Assembly (NCBI GenBank): GCA_947066815.1
Contig: CAMSZT010000020.1
Location: forward strand, 1-54,269
Length of the DNA stretch: 54,269 nt
Source: an uncultured Lachnotalea sp.
GTDB lineage: Bacteria; Bacillota; Clostridia; Lachnospirales; Lachnospiraceae
Reading direction: 5' to 3'
The position numbers and the translations under genes are program-made. Of this stretch, positions 35,109 to 44,760 are shown one piece after another. The notes under the pieces are model-generated. The model had not been told where the DNA came from. It made no database searches and saw nothing but the letters and a program-made list of their open reading frames with translations. Every line of letters begins with the position of its first letter. Positions within the stretch are counted from its first letter, which is position 1.

Positions 35109-35741
35109 TTAGTATACCACATTTTCTGTCAGATTTTCAAGGATAACCGCCCGGATCTCCTCTTTGCAGGCGGAAAGCTCCCGATTTTTAAAAACCCTGT
35201 CGATCCCGAGCCGCTCCAGACGCTCCCCGGAGAAATCCTCCTGGTCCGCCAGAAACCTGCGGCAGACCTCCGCATAGTGGGGCTCCTCCTCGCGCATTTC
35301 CCGCTTCACCGCCCGGAGGAGCCGCTCCCCGTCCTCCACCTCGATATAGATGGGGATCAGCGCCTTCCCGCCGGCCCGGCCGCCCGCCGCGCGGCCCTCA
35401 AAATACCGCCTCGTATTTTCATAGGATTCCGGCGTCCCCATCATCAGATAGCTGTGCCTCTCCAGGTCGATCTGCCCGTCGTCCAGGGTAAAATAACTCC
35501 AGGGGCCCAGCACCGTCTCGTAGGTGCGGCATTCCACCACCCGGCCTGCTGCCTCCTCCCGCAAAAGGAAGGCCCGGTCCCGGAAAAAATACTCCCGGCC
35601 GTCCTCCTCATTGCTTCTCTTCGGCCTCGTCGTATACATGGTGACGGTTTTTAACGGGAGCGCCCCGTCCTCCGCCAGCATGCGGAACATACTGTCCTTG
35701 CCGGATGCGCTCTTTCCCATGATATAAAAGATCCTGCCCAA
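35109..35741 (-). CDS. guanylate kinase-like protein
   Basis: P-loop kinase related to Gmk: FYIMGKSASGKDSMFRML, then TMYTTRPKRSNEEDGREYFF, the GMP-binding TTRP-x-R-x-x-E segment. 210 residues with a Gly/Ala-rich insertion near residue 120. In this gene order it is usually annotated as a guanylate kinase paralogue; a main gmk is expected elsewhere. 4 bases after the decarboxylase gene. Confidence 0.85.
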   Translation of the reverse strand: MGRIFYIMGKSASGKDSMFRMLAEDGALPLKTVTMYTTRPKRSNEEDGREYFFRDRAFLLREEAAGRVVECRTYETVLGPWSYFTLDDGQIDLERHSYLMMGTPESYENTRRYFEGRAAGGRAGGKALIPIYIEVEDGERLLRAVKREMREEEPHYAEVCRRFLADQEDFSGERLERLGIDRVFKNRELSACKEEIRAVILENLTENVVY

Positions 35742-35745
35742 GCTC

Positions 35746-37236
35746 CTACTCCTCTTCCTCGATCACCAAAATCTCCCCGCCTGCAAAATTCTCCGTCCCC
35801 GCCACCGCAAGGCCGTTCTCCTCATACCGTTTAAGTACCGCAAGGACCTTTGCCGTGATCCTCTCTCCCGGCGCCAGAACGGGGATGCCCGGAGGATAGA
35901 GATAGGCGAATTCTCCGGAGACCCTTCCCTCACAGACTTCCAGGGGACAAGACTCCTTCCGCCGCTCCATGGCCTGCCCCGGAGTGAGGACCACCTGCGG
36001 CTCCGGGAGCCCCGGGAACCCGGGAGCCTCTCCGGAAGTCTCCCCTCCGCTTTTCTCCGGCCCGGTATCCGAAGATTCCCCGCCGCACGGCCGGCCCATG
36101 CCTGCGGCCCGTCCTTCCCCGGCCGCCTTCCGGTCCATGTCCGCCAGGGCCTCATACAGCTTCCCAAAATCCGCCGGCTCATCGGCCACGGAGGTCATCA
36201 GGACCACATAGGTCTCCGTACACATCTCCGGCTGTATCTCATACTCCAGCCGCAGGCGGTCATAGAGTGCCTTCCCGCTCTGTCCCTCCGCCCGGATCAC
36301 CAGCTTGGAGATATCATAGGAAGATCCCCCCGCCTCACGGCCGGACAAAAGCCCGATGCGGGAAAGTCCGCCAATCCTCTGTCTCAGCCCTTTGAGCCCG
36401 GATACGTATGCCTCCATATCCCGCTTCCCCTCCTCCCCTGCCATATAGGAAATGCAGGAGTCCATGGAGGCCATCAGCACGTAGGAGGGGCTGGAAGTCT
36501 GATAGACCTGCAGATACCATTCCAGACGCCGTTCGTCCACAAGGCCGGAATTTTTGTGGAGGATGGCGGTCTGTGTCAGGGACGGCAGCGTCTTGTGGAG
36601 GCTCTCGACGACCAGGTCCGCCCCACAGGAGACGGCCGACTCACAGACCTCCCAAAATGAAAAATGCGCCCCGTGGGCAGCATCGACAATGACAGGAAGC
36701 CCCCGCCTGTGGGCAGCATCACAGATACGTTTCAGATCGGAGCAGATCCCCTCATAGGTGGGGGAGGTGATCAGGACCGCCCTCACATCCGGATGCTCCG
36801 AGAGAGCCTGCTCTGCTGTCTCCGCCCTGACCGCCCCGCTCGTCCCCCAGCCCGGGACCGGCTCCGGAAAAAGATATACCGGAGAGAGTCCTCCGAGCAC
36901 CATCCCGTGATATACCGATCTGTGGCAGTTCCTTGCCACGAGGAGCTTCCCTCCCCGGGGAACGCAGGCCGAAACGGCCGCCAGGATCCCGCAGCTGCTC
37001 CCGTTCACGAGAAAATAGCTTTTCTCCGCCCCGTAAAGTGCAGCTGCCTCCTCCATGGCCTCCCTTAGGATCCCCGCCGGATGGTGGAGATCGTCAAACC
37101 CGTCGATCTCCGTGATGTCAACGGCGAAAGGATTTCCAAAAGAAAACCGGTCCTTTTTTCTTTTATGGCCCGGCATATGGAAAGGAGAAACATTTGAGTT
37201 TCCATATGCCGCCAGCCGCTCATATAACTCTGACAT
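35746..37236 (-). CDS. Orn/Lys/Arg decarboxylase-family PLP enzyme
   Basis: Fold-type I PLP enzyme of the short clostridial type (lysine, arginine or ornithine decarboxylase), a polyamine pathway enzyme. FHMPGHKRKKDRF, DDLHHPAGIL, NGSSCGILAAVSA, VIVDAAHGAHFSF and the PLP lysine in VESLHKTLPSLTQTA. The C-terminal part follows a Gly/Ser/Glu-rich insertion (about 375-410). 496 residues. Heads the decarboxylase-gmk-like-holB-ricT-trmN6-rsmI run. Confidence 0.92.
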   Translation of the reverse strand: MSELYERLAAYGNSNVSPFHMPGHKRKKDRFSFGNPFAVDITEIDGFDDLHHPAGILREAMEEAAALYGAEKSYFLVNGSSCGILAAVSACVPRGGKLLVARNCHRSVYHGMVLGGLSPVYLFPEPVPGWGTSGAVRAETAEQALSEHPDVRAVLITSPTYEGICSDLKRICDAAHRRGLPVIVDAAHGAHFSFWEVCESAVSCGADLVVESLHKTLPSLTQTAILHKNSGLVDERRLEWYLQVYQTSSPSYVLMASMDSCISYMAGEEGKRDMEAYVSGLKGLRQRIGGLSRIGLLSGREAGGSSYDISKLVIRAEGQSGKALYDRLRLEYEIQPEMCTETYVVLMTSVADEPADFGKLYEALADMDRKAAGEGRAAGMGRPCGGESSDTGPEKSGGETSGEAPGFPGLPEPQVVLTPGQAMERRKESCPLEVCEGRVSGEFAYLYPPGIPVLAPGERITAKVLAVLKRYEENGLAVAGTENFAGGEILVIEEEE

Positions 37237-37277
37237 TTATTATTCCCGGTATTTTTTTCTTAAGAAACAAAATAATT

Positions 37278-37688
37278 TCACTTTTCAAACAGAATCTCTT
37301 CCACTAGCTCCGCCGCGTCCAGGATACAGCCCTCGCAGGAACGGAGTGGCTTCTTCGTCTCCACCCCTTTTAACTCCCCGCAGACCAGGCTTCCGTTCTT
37401 TTCCTGGAACCGGTCCGCGATCATCCTGGAAAGCTTGTAGGTCTGTCCCTTGCTGACCGGCTTCTGCAGATCCCCGCAGCTGTTTTTGAGCCCCGCCAGG
37501 AACACGGCCCCGGAAACGGCCCCGCAGGTCCCCTTCATGCCGCCCATCCCGGCTCCGAAGGCCTCGCAGGCCTTAAAGGCCGTCGCCTCATCCATCCCCA
37601 GCAGTTCACAGTACGTACAGGCAACCGCCTGACAGCAGTTATAGCCCTTATCGTGGCGTTCCTTCGTCTCCATCACTTTTGTATCCAT
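37278..37688 (-). CDS. C_GCAxxG_C_C family redox-type protein
   Basis: 136 residues with conserved cysteines NCCQAV, EAFGAGMGGMKGTCGAVSGA, the CGxL motif and CEGCILDAAELVEEIL. Family (DVU_1555) is a probable redox or metal-binding protein of anaerobes; function unknown. It lies 61 bases after the phosphodiesterase gene and 41 before the decarboxylase gene, in the same direction. Confidence 0.9.
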   Translation of the reverse strand: MDTKVMETKERHDKGYNCCQAVACTYCELLGMDEATAFKACEAFGAGMGGMKGTCGAVSGAVFLAGLKNSCGDLQKPVSKGQTYKLSRMIADRFQEKNGSLVCGELKGVETKKPLRSCEGCILDAAELVEEILFEK

Positions 37689-37749
37689 ATGCGCTCTCCT
37701 TTATCAGGGCCGGATCCCATGCCGGTATGGCCACGGTGATCCACGTGGA

Positions 37750-38295
37750 TCATGCCAGGACAAACTCCCGGATCTTCCTGCCCTCCATATTTTTAATGGT
37801 AAAGACCCCGTCCTCGTAGATCATATAGCTATTCTCATTTCCATTCTTCGGAATTGAGACAGAACCGGGATTCAAATAGATATAAACTCCCCTGTCCTCC
37901 ATGGCCTGCACATGGGTGTGTCCGTGCAGAAGGATATCCCCTTCCCCCAGCGGCGGCAGATTCTTCTCATGGTAGACATGCCCGTGGGTCGCGAAGACCG
38001 TATGCCCATCCAGGTACAAGAGCATGGAATCCGAGAGGATTGGGAAGTTTAACACCATCTGATCCACCTGGGCATCGCAGTTCCCCCGCACGCAGAGAAG
38101 CTCCTCCCTGGCCTCATTGAGCATGGAGATCACTTCCTTCGGCGCATACTCCCTGGGAAGGTCGTTCCTCGGTCCATGGTAGAGCAGGTCGCCCAGGAGG
38201 AGAAGCCTTTCCGCCGCCTCCTCCCGGTAGCGCTCCAGCATTTTCTTACAATAATAAGCAGAGCCATGGATATCCGACGCGATCATCAGCTTCAT
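37750..38295 (-). CDS. YfcE/MJ0936-type metallophosphodiesterase
   Basis: Calcineurin-like phosphoesterase, 181 residues: D-x-H in IASDIHGSAYY, GDLLYHGPRN, GNCDAQVD, THGHVYH and HGHTH metal-binding motifs are all present. Acts on small phosphodiesters in the cytoplasm. 3 bases after mrp. Confidence 0.94.
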   Translation of the reverse strand: MKLMIASDIHGSAYYCKKMLERYREEAAERLLLLGDLLYHGPRNDLPREYAPKEVISMLNEAREELLCVRGNCDAQVDQMVLNFPILSDSMLLYLDGHTVFATHGHVYHEKNLPPLGEGDILLHGHTHVQAMEDRGVYIYLNPGSVSIPKNGNENSYMIYEDGVFTIKNMEGRKIREFVLA

Positions 38296-38298
38296 ATC

Positions 38299-39132
38299 CT
38301 ATCTCTCCTCCAGCGCCCTCACGGCTTCCTCCATGCAGGTTCCCGCAAAATCCTCGATCGTTCCGCTGTCACAGGCCGCGGCCAGGGCCGGATCGATGGG
38401 GATCCTCGCGAGGACCGGAAGCCCGTGTATCTCGGCCACCTCGTAAATATGGCTCTCCCCGAAGATCTGATAATCCTTTCCGTTATCCGGGCAGTGGAAA
38501 TAGGACATATTTTCTACCAGGCCCAGCACCGGGATCTTCATGAGCTCGGCCATCTTCACCGCCTTCGCCACGATCATGGACACCAGCTCCTGGGGGGAGG
38601 CCACCACCAGGATCCCGTCCACCGGCAGGGACTGGAACACCGTCAGGGGCACGTCCCCGGTTCCCGGAGGCATGTCCACGAACAGGTAATCCAGATCTCC
38701 CCAGATCACGTCCGACCAGAACTGCTTCACCGTATTGGCGATGACCGGCCCCCTCCAGACCACCGGATCCGTATCATTCTCCAGAAGCAGATTGATGGAG
38801 ACCACGGGAATGCCGCCCTTACTGTACACCGGGAGCATTCCGTCCTTCGACCCCATGATCTTATCCTTCACGCCAAAAGCTTTCGGAATAGAAGGCCCTG
38901 TGATATCCGCGTCCAGGATCCCGCATTTGTATCCCTTTTTGCTCATGGTCACCGCCAAAAGGGAGGTCACCAGGGATTTACCCACGCCTCCCTTCCCGCT
39001 GACGACACCGATCACCTTTTTCACGTGACTCAGCGAATTGGAAGGCGCCGAAAAATCCATCTTTGCCTTGTCGCAGCCCTCGCAGGATTCCTTGCTGCAG
39101 GAGGTGCTGGAACATTTTCTTTCTTCTGCCAT
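38299..39132 (-). CDS. mrp: Mrp/NBP35-family iron-sulfur cluster carrier ATPase
   Basis: P-loop scaffold/carrier for iron-sulfur clusters. Deviant Walker A SGKGGVGKSLVTSLLA, DADITGPSIPKAFG, FVDMPPGTGDVPLT; N-terminal cysteines (CSSTSCSKESCEGC, residues 7-20) in NBP35 style and FHCPD for the bridging cluster. 277 residues. First of the mrp-yfcE pair. Confidence 0.95.
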   Translation of the reverse strand: MAEERKCSSTSCSKESCEGCDKAKMDFSAPSNSLSHVKKVIGVVSGKGGVGKSLVTSLLAVTMSKKGYKCGILDADITGPSIPKAFGVKDKIMGSKDGMLPVYSKGGIPVVSINLLLENDTDPVVWRGPVIANTVKQFWSDVIWGDLDYLFVDMPPGTGDVPLTVFQSLPVDGILVVASPQELVSMIVAKAVKMAELMKIPVLGLVENMSYFHCPDNGKDYQIFGESHIYEVAEIHGLPVLARIPIDPALAAACDSGTIEDFAGTCMEEAVRALEER

Positions 39133-39231
39133 TTTCTTTCCCTCTTTCCGTTACCTGTATTCTATGATCTGTTTTTTAATTTCATGGTTTCCCGATCCCC
39201 GCCTTTTCATCCGGGAAAAGACAACATTTTT

Positions 39232-39261
39232 ATTATAACAGACCCGAGGGGGGTATTACAA
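39232..39261 (-). promoter_or_regulatory. mrp promoter
   Basis: Minus strand TTGTAA (39261-39256), 18 bases, TATAAT (39237-39232), about 100 bases before the mrp ATG. Confidence 0.65.
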
Positions 39262-39361
39262 GAAGTTTCTTACGGAATCTCCTTTTCCAATGAAAAGTCT
39301 CATACTGCCTTCACCCATACAACTTCCCTTCAATATACTGACTAATAGGAGGTGCAACAAA

Positions 39362-40168
39362 ATGAATACTATAGTCCTTATGGCACTGACCGCAACCCTT
39401 GGAACCTGGTTTGTGACGGCCCTGGGAGCCGCAACCGTCGTTTTCTTTAAATCTCCCAACCCGAAAGCCCTGAACCTGATGCTGGGTTTTGCTTCCGGCG
39501 TCATGATCGCCGCCAGCTTCTGGTCTCTCCTTCAGCCGGCCATCGAGCGGGCCGAGGCTTCCTCTTCCGGGCTGCCCGCCTACGTCGTCGCCACCCTCGG
39601 CTTTCTCTCCGGCGCGGTGTTCATGTGGGGTTCCGACAAGATCGTTTCCTTCTCCAGAAAAAGGACCGACAATGCCCAGGGAAAACCCAACGAACGGCTG
39701 AACCGCATCATCATGCTGATCCTCTCCATCACCCTTCACAATATCCCGGAAGGCCTGGCAGTAGGAGTCGCCTTCGGAGCGCTCCAGGGCGGCATCCACA
39801 ATATGGAAAGCTTTATGGGAGCCGTCACCATCGCCGTGGGGATCGGCCTGCAGAATTTCCCGGAGGGAGCCGCCGTCTCCATCCCGCTGAGACGGGAAGG
39901 CTATTCCAGGAAAAAGAGCTTTCTTTTGGGGCAGGCATCCGGCCTGGTGGAGCCCGTCGCCGGGGTCATCGGCGCCATGCTGGTGGTCTACGTGGAAGCC
40001 ATCCTTCCTTTTGCCCTTTCCTTTGCGGCCGGCGCCATGATCCTGGTCGCCGTCCACGAGCTGATCCCGGAATGTCAGCAGAACCAGAAGGCGCAGCCCT
40101 ACACCGCGACCATGGGCATCGTCACAGGCTTTGCAGTCATGATGCTGCTGGACGTGATGCTGGGATAA
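39362..40168 (+). CDS. ZIP family metal transporter
   Basis: 268 residues with eight predicted membrane helices. Helix IV has HNIPEGLAVGVAFG and helix V QNFPEGAAVSIPLRREG, the metal-path motifs; in helix V the usual His is Gln, as in the GufA-like bacterial branch. Imports zinc or another divalent ion. ATG at 39362 follows TAGGAGGTGCAACAAA. Single gene, divergent from mrp. Confidence 0.93.
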   Translation: MNTIVLMALTATLGTWFVTALGAATVVFFKSPNPKALNLMLGFASGVMIAASFWSLLQPAIERAEASSSGLPAYVVATLGFLSGAVFMWGSDKIVSFSRKRTDNAQGKPNERLNRIIMLILSITLHNIPEGLAVGVAFGALQGGIHNMESFMGAVTIAVGIGLQNFPEGAAVSIPLRREGYSRKKSFLLGQASGLVEPVAGVIGAMLVVYVEAILPFALSFAAGAMILVAVHELIPECQQNQKAQPYTATMGIVTGFAVMMLLDVMLG

Positions 40169-40211
40169 AGGAGACGGCGGCCCGTGCGCCCCATCTGCGG
40201 CATCCTTCCCC

Positions 40212-40227
40212 TGCGCGGGCCCGCGCA
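40212..40227. repeat. perfect 16-bp GC palindrome
   Basis: TGCGCGGGCCCGCGCA, 44 bases after the ZIP stop and directly before the bidirectional terminator. Forms a tight hairpin or a symmetric protein site. Confidence 0.6.
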
Positions 40228-40228
40228 T

Positions 40229-40294
40229 AAAAAGCAGAAATCTCCCTCTCTGTCCGGTCTGATATCCCACAGAAAGAGAGATTCCTGCTTTTAT
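40229..40294. terminator. bidirectional terminator between ZIP and dehydrogenase genes
   Basis: AAAAGCAGAAATCTC (40229-40243) pairs with AGAGATTCCTGCTTTT (40276-40292), with CTCTCTGT / ACAGAAAGAG in the middle. A-rich and T-rich flanks serve both strands. Confidence 0.78.
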
Positions 40295-40352
40295 AGGAAA
40301 CGACAAAAAGATTCATGCCGTCTGCTATATCTTTGCTGTCATCCCCTATCGG

Positions 40353-41426
40353 TCAAAACTGAAAGGCCACCTTAAAATCCCCGTATTTCCCGGTTGCGTA
40401 TTCAAATGCCTTCTCCCAGTCCTCCAGTGCAAAGATGTGGGAGACCATCCCCTCCGTGGTAAGGCTGCCGTCTTTGATGTGCTCGATGACAAAAGGAAAC
40501 GCATAGGGCGACAGATGGGACCCCAGCACATCCAGCTCCTTTCCGTCGCCGATCACGGACCAGTCAAGGGTCACCGGAGCCCCAAATACGGAAAATTCCA
40601 CAAACCTTCCCAGCTTCCGGATCATCTCCATTCCCTGGCTCACGGAGGAGGGATGCCCGGTTGCTTCTATATAAATGTCACAGCCGTACCCTTCCGTGAG
40701 CGCCATGATCTCTTTTACCACGTCTGTCTTCCCGGGATTCCAGACAAGATCCGCGCCGAACGCCTTCGCCTTCTCCAGCCTCTCATCCATCATATCCAGC
40801 ACGATCAGCTTTGCCGGATTTTTCATCCTGGCATAAGTGACCATCCCGAGTCCCAGCGTCCCTGCCCCCGAGATCACGACCACATCCTCGTTGGTGATCT
40901 GGGCCCGGTCCACACAGTGTTTGGAGCAGGCGTAGGGTTCAATGAGGAGGGCCTGTTTCAGAGGCATGTCCTCCGGCACCCGGTGGATCACCGCCGTCTT
41001 CGGGTAGCGGACGTATTCTGCCATCCCTCCGTTGTTCTCCTTCTGAAATCCAAAGGTGGCATGGGGCTGGCACATCCAATAACGGCCGGATCTGCAGAAC
41101 CTGCATGTGCCGCAGGGAACGATCTGGTCCGCCGTGACCCGCTCTCCCGGCCTGTACTCCGTCACATTCCCGCCGACCTCGGCGATCCTTCCCAGAAATT
41201 CATGGCCCGGTATGAAGGGCGGCCTCACCCAGGAAGGATCCTTTTCATTCCCCCAGAACCGCTCGGCACCGTGCATGCATTTCAGGTCTCCGGCACAGAT
41301 CCCGCAGGCCTCCGTTTTGATGATGATGTCGTCCGGCCCGCAGACAGGGACCGGATACTCCTTTTCATAGCGGTAATCCCCTTTTCCATATGCCACAAGG
41401 GCTTTCATTGTCTTGGGAAGACTCAT
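40353..41426 (-). CDS. zinc-dependent medium-chain dehydrogenase (polyol type)
   Basis: 357 residues. Catalytic zinc: CGICAGDLKCMHG, PGHEFLGRIAEVG; structural zinc: CGTCRFCRSGRYWMC; Rossmann loop VISGAGTLGLGMV and ligand ILDMMDERLE. It resembles the erythritol/threitol dehydrogenase branch of MDR enzymes, but substrate cannot be fixed. Last gene of the ABC-esterase-dehydrogenase operon, so it probably oxidises the imported sugar alcohol or its product. Confidence 0.88.
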   Translation of the reverse strand: MSLPKTMKALVAYGKGDYRYEKEYPVPVCGPDDIIIKTEACGICAGDLKCMHGAERFWGNEKDPSWVRPPFIPGHEFLGRIAEVGGNVTEYRPGERVTADQIVPCGTCRFCRSGRYWMCQPHATFGFQKENNGGMAEYVRYPKTAVIHRVPEDMPLKQALLIEPYACSKHCVDRAQITNEDVVVISGAGTLGLGMVTYARMKNPAKLIVLDMMDERLEKAKAFGADLVWNPGKTDVVKEIMALTEGYGCDIYIEATGHPSSVSQGMEMIRKLGRFVEFSVFGAPVTLDWSVIGDGKELDVLGSHLSPYAFPFVIEHIKDGSLTTEGMVSHIFALEDWEKAFEYATGKYGDFKVAFQF

Positions 41427-41454
41427 TTTTCTCTCTCCTTATCTCTCATTATAC

Positions 41455-42231
41455 TTATCGGTTCAAAAATCTCAGAATCCTCTCTTTTACGGCCTCCTGG
41501 AAAAAATTCCGTTCCGCGTGGTCGGCCCCTTCGATCAGCAGAAGCTCTGCCCTTCCCCCTGCCTCCAGGATCCTCTCATAGATCCGTTCTCCGTGGGAAT
41601 ACGGCACAAGGGAATCTGCCGTGCCGTGGAGGATCATGACCGGAGGCATCCCCTCCCCGATCTCCCCGAGAAGCGAGGGGAACCGGTCCGCGCCGCAGGG
41701 CAGCTCCAGCACACATTCCCCCGTCTCCTGATCCACGAGCGCCGTGGGACTGACCGGCGGATAAAATGCCACTGCTCCTGCTGCCCCTTCCCTGGCGGCA
41801 TATAAAAGCGCCAGGTAAGCTCCCGCAGATTCCCCCATCACCACAGGATGCCCCATATCGATGTGGAGCGCCTCCCCGTTTGCCTTCAGATAAGAGACGG
41901 CCTTTTTTACCGCCTCCAGGCTCTCCGGAAATCTTGTCGCGGCCGTCACGGGGTACTGGACACTGACCACCGCATACCCCCGCTTGGCAAACCAGGAAAG
42001 CTCCGGGAGCCACGCATTGTGGTCCGTCTCACTCCAGCCTCCCCCGCATAAAAACAGGAGCGCCGGAACGGTCTTTTTCTCATCGTAGGAGAAATGGATC
42101 CTCGGCCTCATCAGGCTCAGCTTCAGAGGAAGATACTGTGCCCCGCAGAATTCCGTCCGATATCCGTACACCACATCCGTTGTCAGTAAGATCACATCCT
42201 CATCCGGTTCTATTTTGATCCGTTCAACCAT
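41455..42231 (-). CDS. alpha/beta hydrolase (acyl or carboxyl esterase)
   Basis: 258 residues, no signal peptide, so cytoplasmic. Oxyanion segment LFLCGGGWSETDHNAW, nucleophile in VMGESAGAYLALL, Asp in LHGTADSLVP, His in EGADHAERNFF. Related to BD-FAE/acetyl-xylan esterase-like hydrolases. ATG at 42231 follows AAGGAGGGAGCT, 10 bases after the permease. Probably removes an acyl group from the imported substrate before the dehydrogenase acts. Confidence 0.88.
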   Translation of the reverse strand: MVERIKIEPDEDVILLTTDVVYGYRTEFCGAQYLPLKLSLMRPRIHFSYDEKKTVPALLFLCGGGWSETDHNAWLPELSWFAKRGYAVVSVQYPVTAATRFPESLEAVKKAVSYLKANGEALHIDMGHPVVMGESAGAYLALLYAAREGAAGAVAFYPPVSPTALVDQETGECVLELPCGADRFPSLLGEIGEGMPPVMILHGTADSLVPYSHGERIYERILEAGGRAELLLIEGADHAERNFFQEAVKERILRFLNR

Positions 42232-42241
42232 AGCTCCCTCC

Positions 42242-43231
42242 TTATTCCTTTTCCTTTTTCCCCTCCGAGCGGACGATCCGGACGGTCTTCTCCGCCTTTC
42301 TGGTCCTGGCATAATAGTCAAAGCCCACGGATATCACCAGGACGGCCCCCTTCATGAGGAGCTGGTAATACTCGTTGAGGCCGAGGATGGTCATCCCGTT
42401 TGACAGTACGCCCATCACCAGGACGCCTCCGACCATCCCCACGATGCTGCCCTCCCCGCCGGAGGCGCTGACACCGCCGAGCACACAGCCGATGATGATG
42501 TCCATGGAAGTATCCGCACCTGTTCCCGGCTGGCCCGCGTTCAGACGGCTCATCATGATGATCCCTCCAAGGCCCGCCAGAAATCCCGCGACCGTGTATA
42601 CGGCGACCTGGATCCTTTTCACGTTTAACCCGGACAGGCGGGAGGCCTCCTGATTGGAGCCGATGGCAAATACCCCTCTTCCATAGGAAGTCCTCTTTAA
42701 GACAAAAGCCCCGATCAGAGCGATCACAACAAAGATGATGACCGGGATGGGGATCGGGCCCACATAGCCCTGTCCAAGGGTCTGCATCTCCTTCGGCAGG
42801 CTGTAGACCGGCATCCCCCCATGGATCAGATAGGCAGCGGCCTTGATCACATAGCTCATTCCCAGTGTGGAGATGAGCGGAGGCATATTGGTCGCCGTGA
42901 TGGAGAGCCCGTTAAAAAGCCCGAAAAGTGTCGCCGCAAAGATCCCGATGAGGCAGGCCGCAAAGATCGGTATCCCGTTTTCCACCATCAGCATGGCCGC
43001 CAGGGTTCCGGTAAATCCCAGCATCGGCCCCAGCGACAGATCGATCCCTCCGGATACCAGCACATAGACCAGACCCACGGCCAGGATCCCGTTGATGGAC
43101 ACCTGGCGCAGGATCGTGATCGCATTGGATATCTGGCGGAACCTGGGCGAAAAAGCGGAAAAAAAGAGTACCAGCACCACCAGGATGATCCAGGAAACAT
43201 ATTTTTTTACATCGATTTTCATTTTTCTCAT
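42242..43231 (-). CDS. sugar ABC transporter permease (RbsC type)
   Basis: 329 residues with about nine to ten membrane helices and the family motif VSGGIDLSLGPMLGF; ANLAAVSSRNQEAS-equivalent EAA-like loop GSNQEASRLSGLNVKR. Forms the channel with the RbsA-type ATPase encoded 11 bases upstream. Confidence 0.94.
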   Translation of the reverse strand: MRKMKIDVKKYVSWIILVVLVLFFSAFSPRFRQISNAITILRQVSINGILAVGLVYVLVSGGIDLSLGPMLGFTGTLAAMLMVENGIPIFAACLIGIFAATLFGLFNGLSITATNMPPLISTLGMSYVIKAAAYLIHGGMPVYSLPKEMQTLGQGYVGPIPIPVIIFVVIALIGAFVLKRTSYGRGVFAIGSNQEASRLSGLNVKRIQVAVYTVAGFLAGLGGIIMMSRLNAGQPGTGADTSMDIIIGCVLGGVSASGGEGSIVGMVGGVLVMGVLSNGMTILGLNEYYQLLMKGAVLVISVGFDYYARTRKAEKTVRIVRSEGKKEKE

Positions 43232-43242
43232 GCTCCAACTCC

Positions 43243-44730
43243 TTATTGATTTCCCGACGCCAGCGCAAGCACCGCCTCCTGGGAAAAATCCTCCCTCTTA
43301 AGGATCCCCTCCTGCCTTCCTTCACACAGGACGACGATCCGGTCGGACATGCCCAGGAGCTCCTCCATCTCCGAGGAGATCATGATGATCGAGGCTCCCT
43401 GTTCACATAGTGCACACATCAGCTTGTAGATCTCCTGCTTCGCGCCCACATCAATCCCCCGGGTGGGTTCATCGAAGATCAGGACCCTGGATCTGCTCAA
43501 AAGCCACTTTGCCAGGACCACCTTCTGCTGGTTCCCTCCCGACAGATTTCCCGCCAGCTGTCTCATGGAAGGGGCGGCGATCCGAAGGGCCTTCATCTGC
43601 TCCGAGACAAGGGCTCCCTCCTTCCGCCTGTTGATCACGGAATACTTCGTCACCAGCTTTAAGTTCGGCAGGATCACATTCTCCAGGATCGGAAGGCTCA
43701 AGACCACCCCCTGCCGCTTCCGGTCCTCCGGGATCAGAGCGATCCCCTCCCGTATGGAGATCCTCGGAGATTTCATGGAGAGCTCTTTTCCTTCCAGCCA
43801 TGCCCTCCCGCCTGTCCGTGCGTCCACCCCGGAGAGGACCCGCATGATCTCCGTGCGCCCTGCCCCCACCAGGCCTCCAAAGCCCAGGATCTCTCCCCGG
43901 TGCAGCTCAAAGCTGATATCCTCCACTCCGTTGCCGGAAAGATCCTCTACCTTTAATGCGACCTCCTCCGTTCTGGCCGTATTTCTCGGAAAAGTTTCAT
44001 TGAGCTCCCGTCCCACCATCTGACAGATCAGCTGCTCCCTGGTCATCTCCCCGGTCCGAAAGGTGCCGATCTTACAGCCGTCCCGGATCACCGTCAGCCG
44101 CTCCGTCACCCGGAAGATTTCATTGAGCCTGTGGGAGATATAGATGATCGTCACGCCCTGTCTGTGGAGCTTATCCATCAATTGAAAGAGGACCTCCACC
44201 TCGCCGGCCGTAAGCGGGGCCGTCGGCTCATCCATGATCAGGATCCTCACCTTCTTTGCCAGGGCCTTCGCGATCTCCACCAGCTGCATATAAGCCATGG
44301 AAAGACCCGACACCGCCGCGCGGGGATCGATCCTCACCCCCATACTTTGAAAGATCTCGTCTGTGCGGCGCTCCATCTCCCTGTGATCGATGATCCCGTA
44401 CCGCTTCGGATAATTCCCCATGAAAACATTCTCCGCAACGGACAGCGTCGGCATCAGATTAAACTCCTGATAGATCACTTCAATGCCCAGATGCCTTGCC
44501 AGGGCCGGCGTAATGTGGCTGTAGGTCTGTCCGTCCAGTTCGATCTCCCCTTCATCCGGCCGGATCGCCCCGGCCAGAACCTTGATAAAGGTGGATTTTC
44601 CCGCTCCGTTTTCCCCCACCAGGGCATGGGTCTCTCCTTCATAGATATCCAGGGATACCCGGTCAAGTGCCAGGACTCCCGGGTACTGCTTGGAAATATT
44701 CCTCATAGAAAGCAAAGTTCTTTTCTCCAT
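43243..44730 (-). CDS. sugar ABC transporter ATP-binding protein (RbsA/MglA type)
   Basis: 495 residues, two fused nucleotide-binding domains. First: Walker A VGENGAGKSTFIK, Walker B LIMDEPTAPLT. Second: degenerate P-loop GLVGAGRTEIMR, signature LSGGNQQKVVLAKWL, LIFDEPTRGIDVG. This is the usual architecture for monosaccharide/polyol importers of the CUT2 class. Confidence 0.95.
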   Translation of the reverse strand: MEKRTLLSMRNISKQYPGVLALDRVSLDIYEGETHALVGENGAGKSTFIKVLAGAIRPDEGEIELDGQTYSHITPALARHLGIEVIYQEFNLMPTLSVAENVFMGNYPKRYGIIDHREMERRTDEIFQSMGVRIDPRAAVSGLSMAYMQLVEIAKALAKKVRILIMDEPTAPLTAGEVEVLFQLMDKLHRQGVTIIYISHRLNEIFRVTERLTVIRDGCKIGTFRTGEMTREQLICQMVGRELNETFPRNTARTEEVALKVEDLSGNGVEDISFELHRGEILGFGGLVGAGRTEIMRVLSGVDARTGGRAWLEGKELSMKSPRISIREGIALIPEDRKRQGVVLSLPILENVILPNLKLVTKYSVINRRKEGALVSEQMKALRIAAPSMRQLAGNLSGGNQQKVVLAKWLLSRSRVLIFDEPTRGIDVGAKQEIYKLMCALCEQGASIIMISSEMEELLGMSDRIVVLCEGRQEGILKREDFSQEAVLALASGNQ

Positions 44731-44760
44731 AACCCTCCCTCAAGAAAATCTGTAATATCC

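Noticed and set aside
37736-37753. GATCCACGTGGATC palindrome at the end of the phosphodiesterase gene
   Set aside because: Short, near the stop, without a U-run; may be chance or a weak hairpin.
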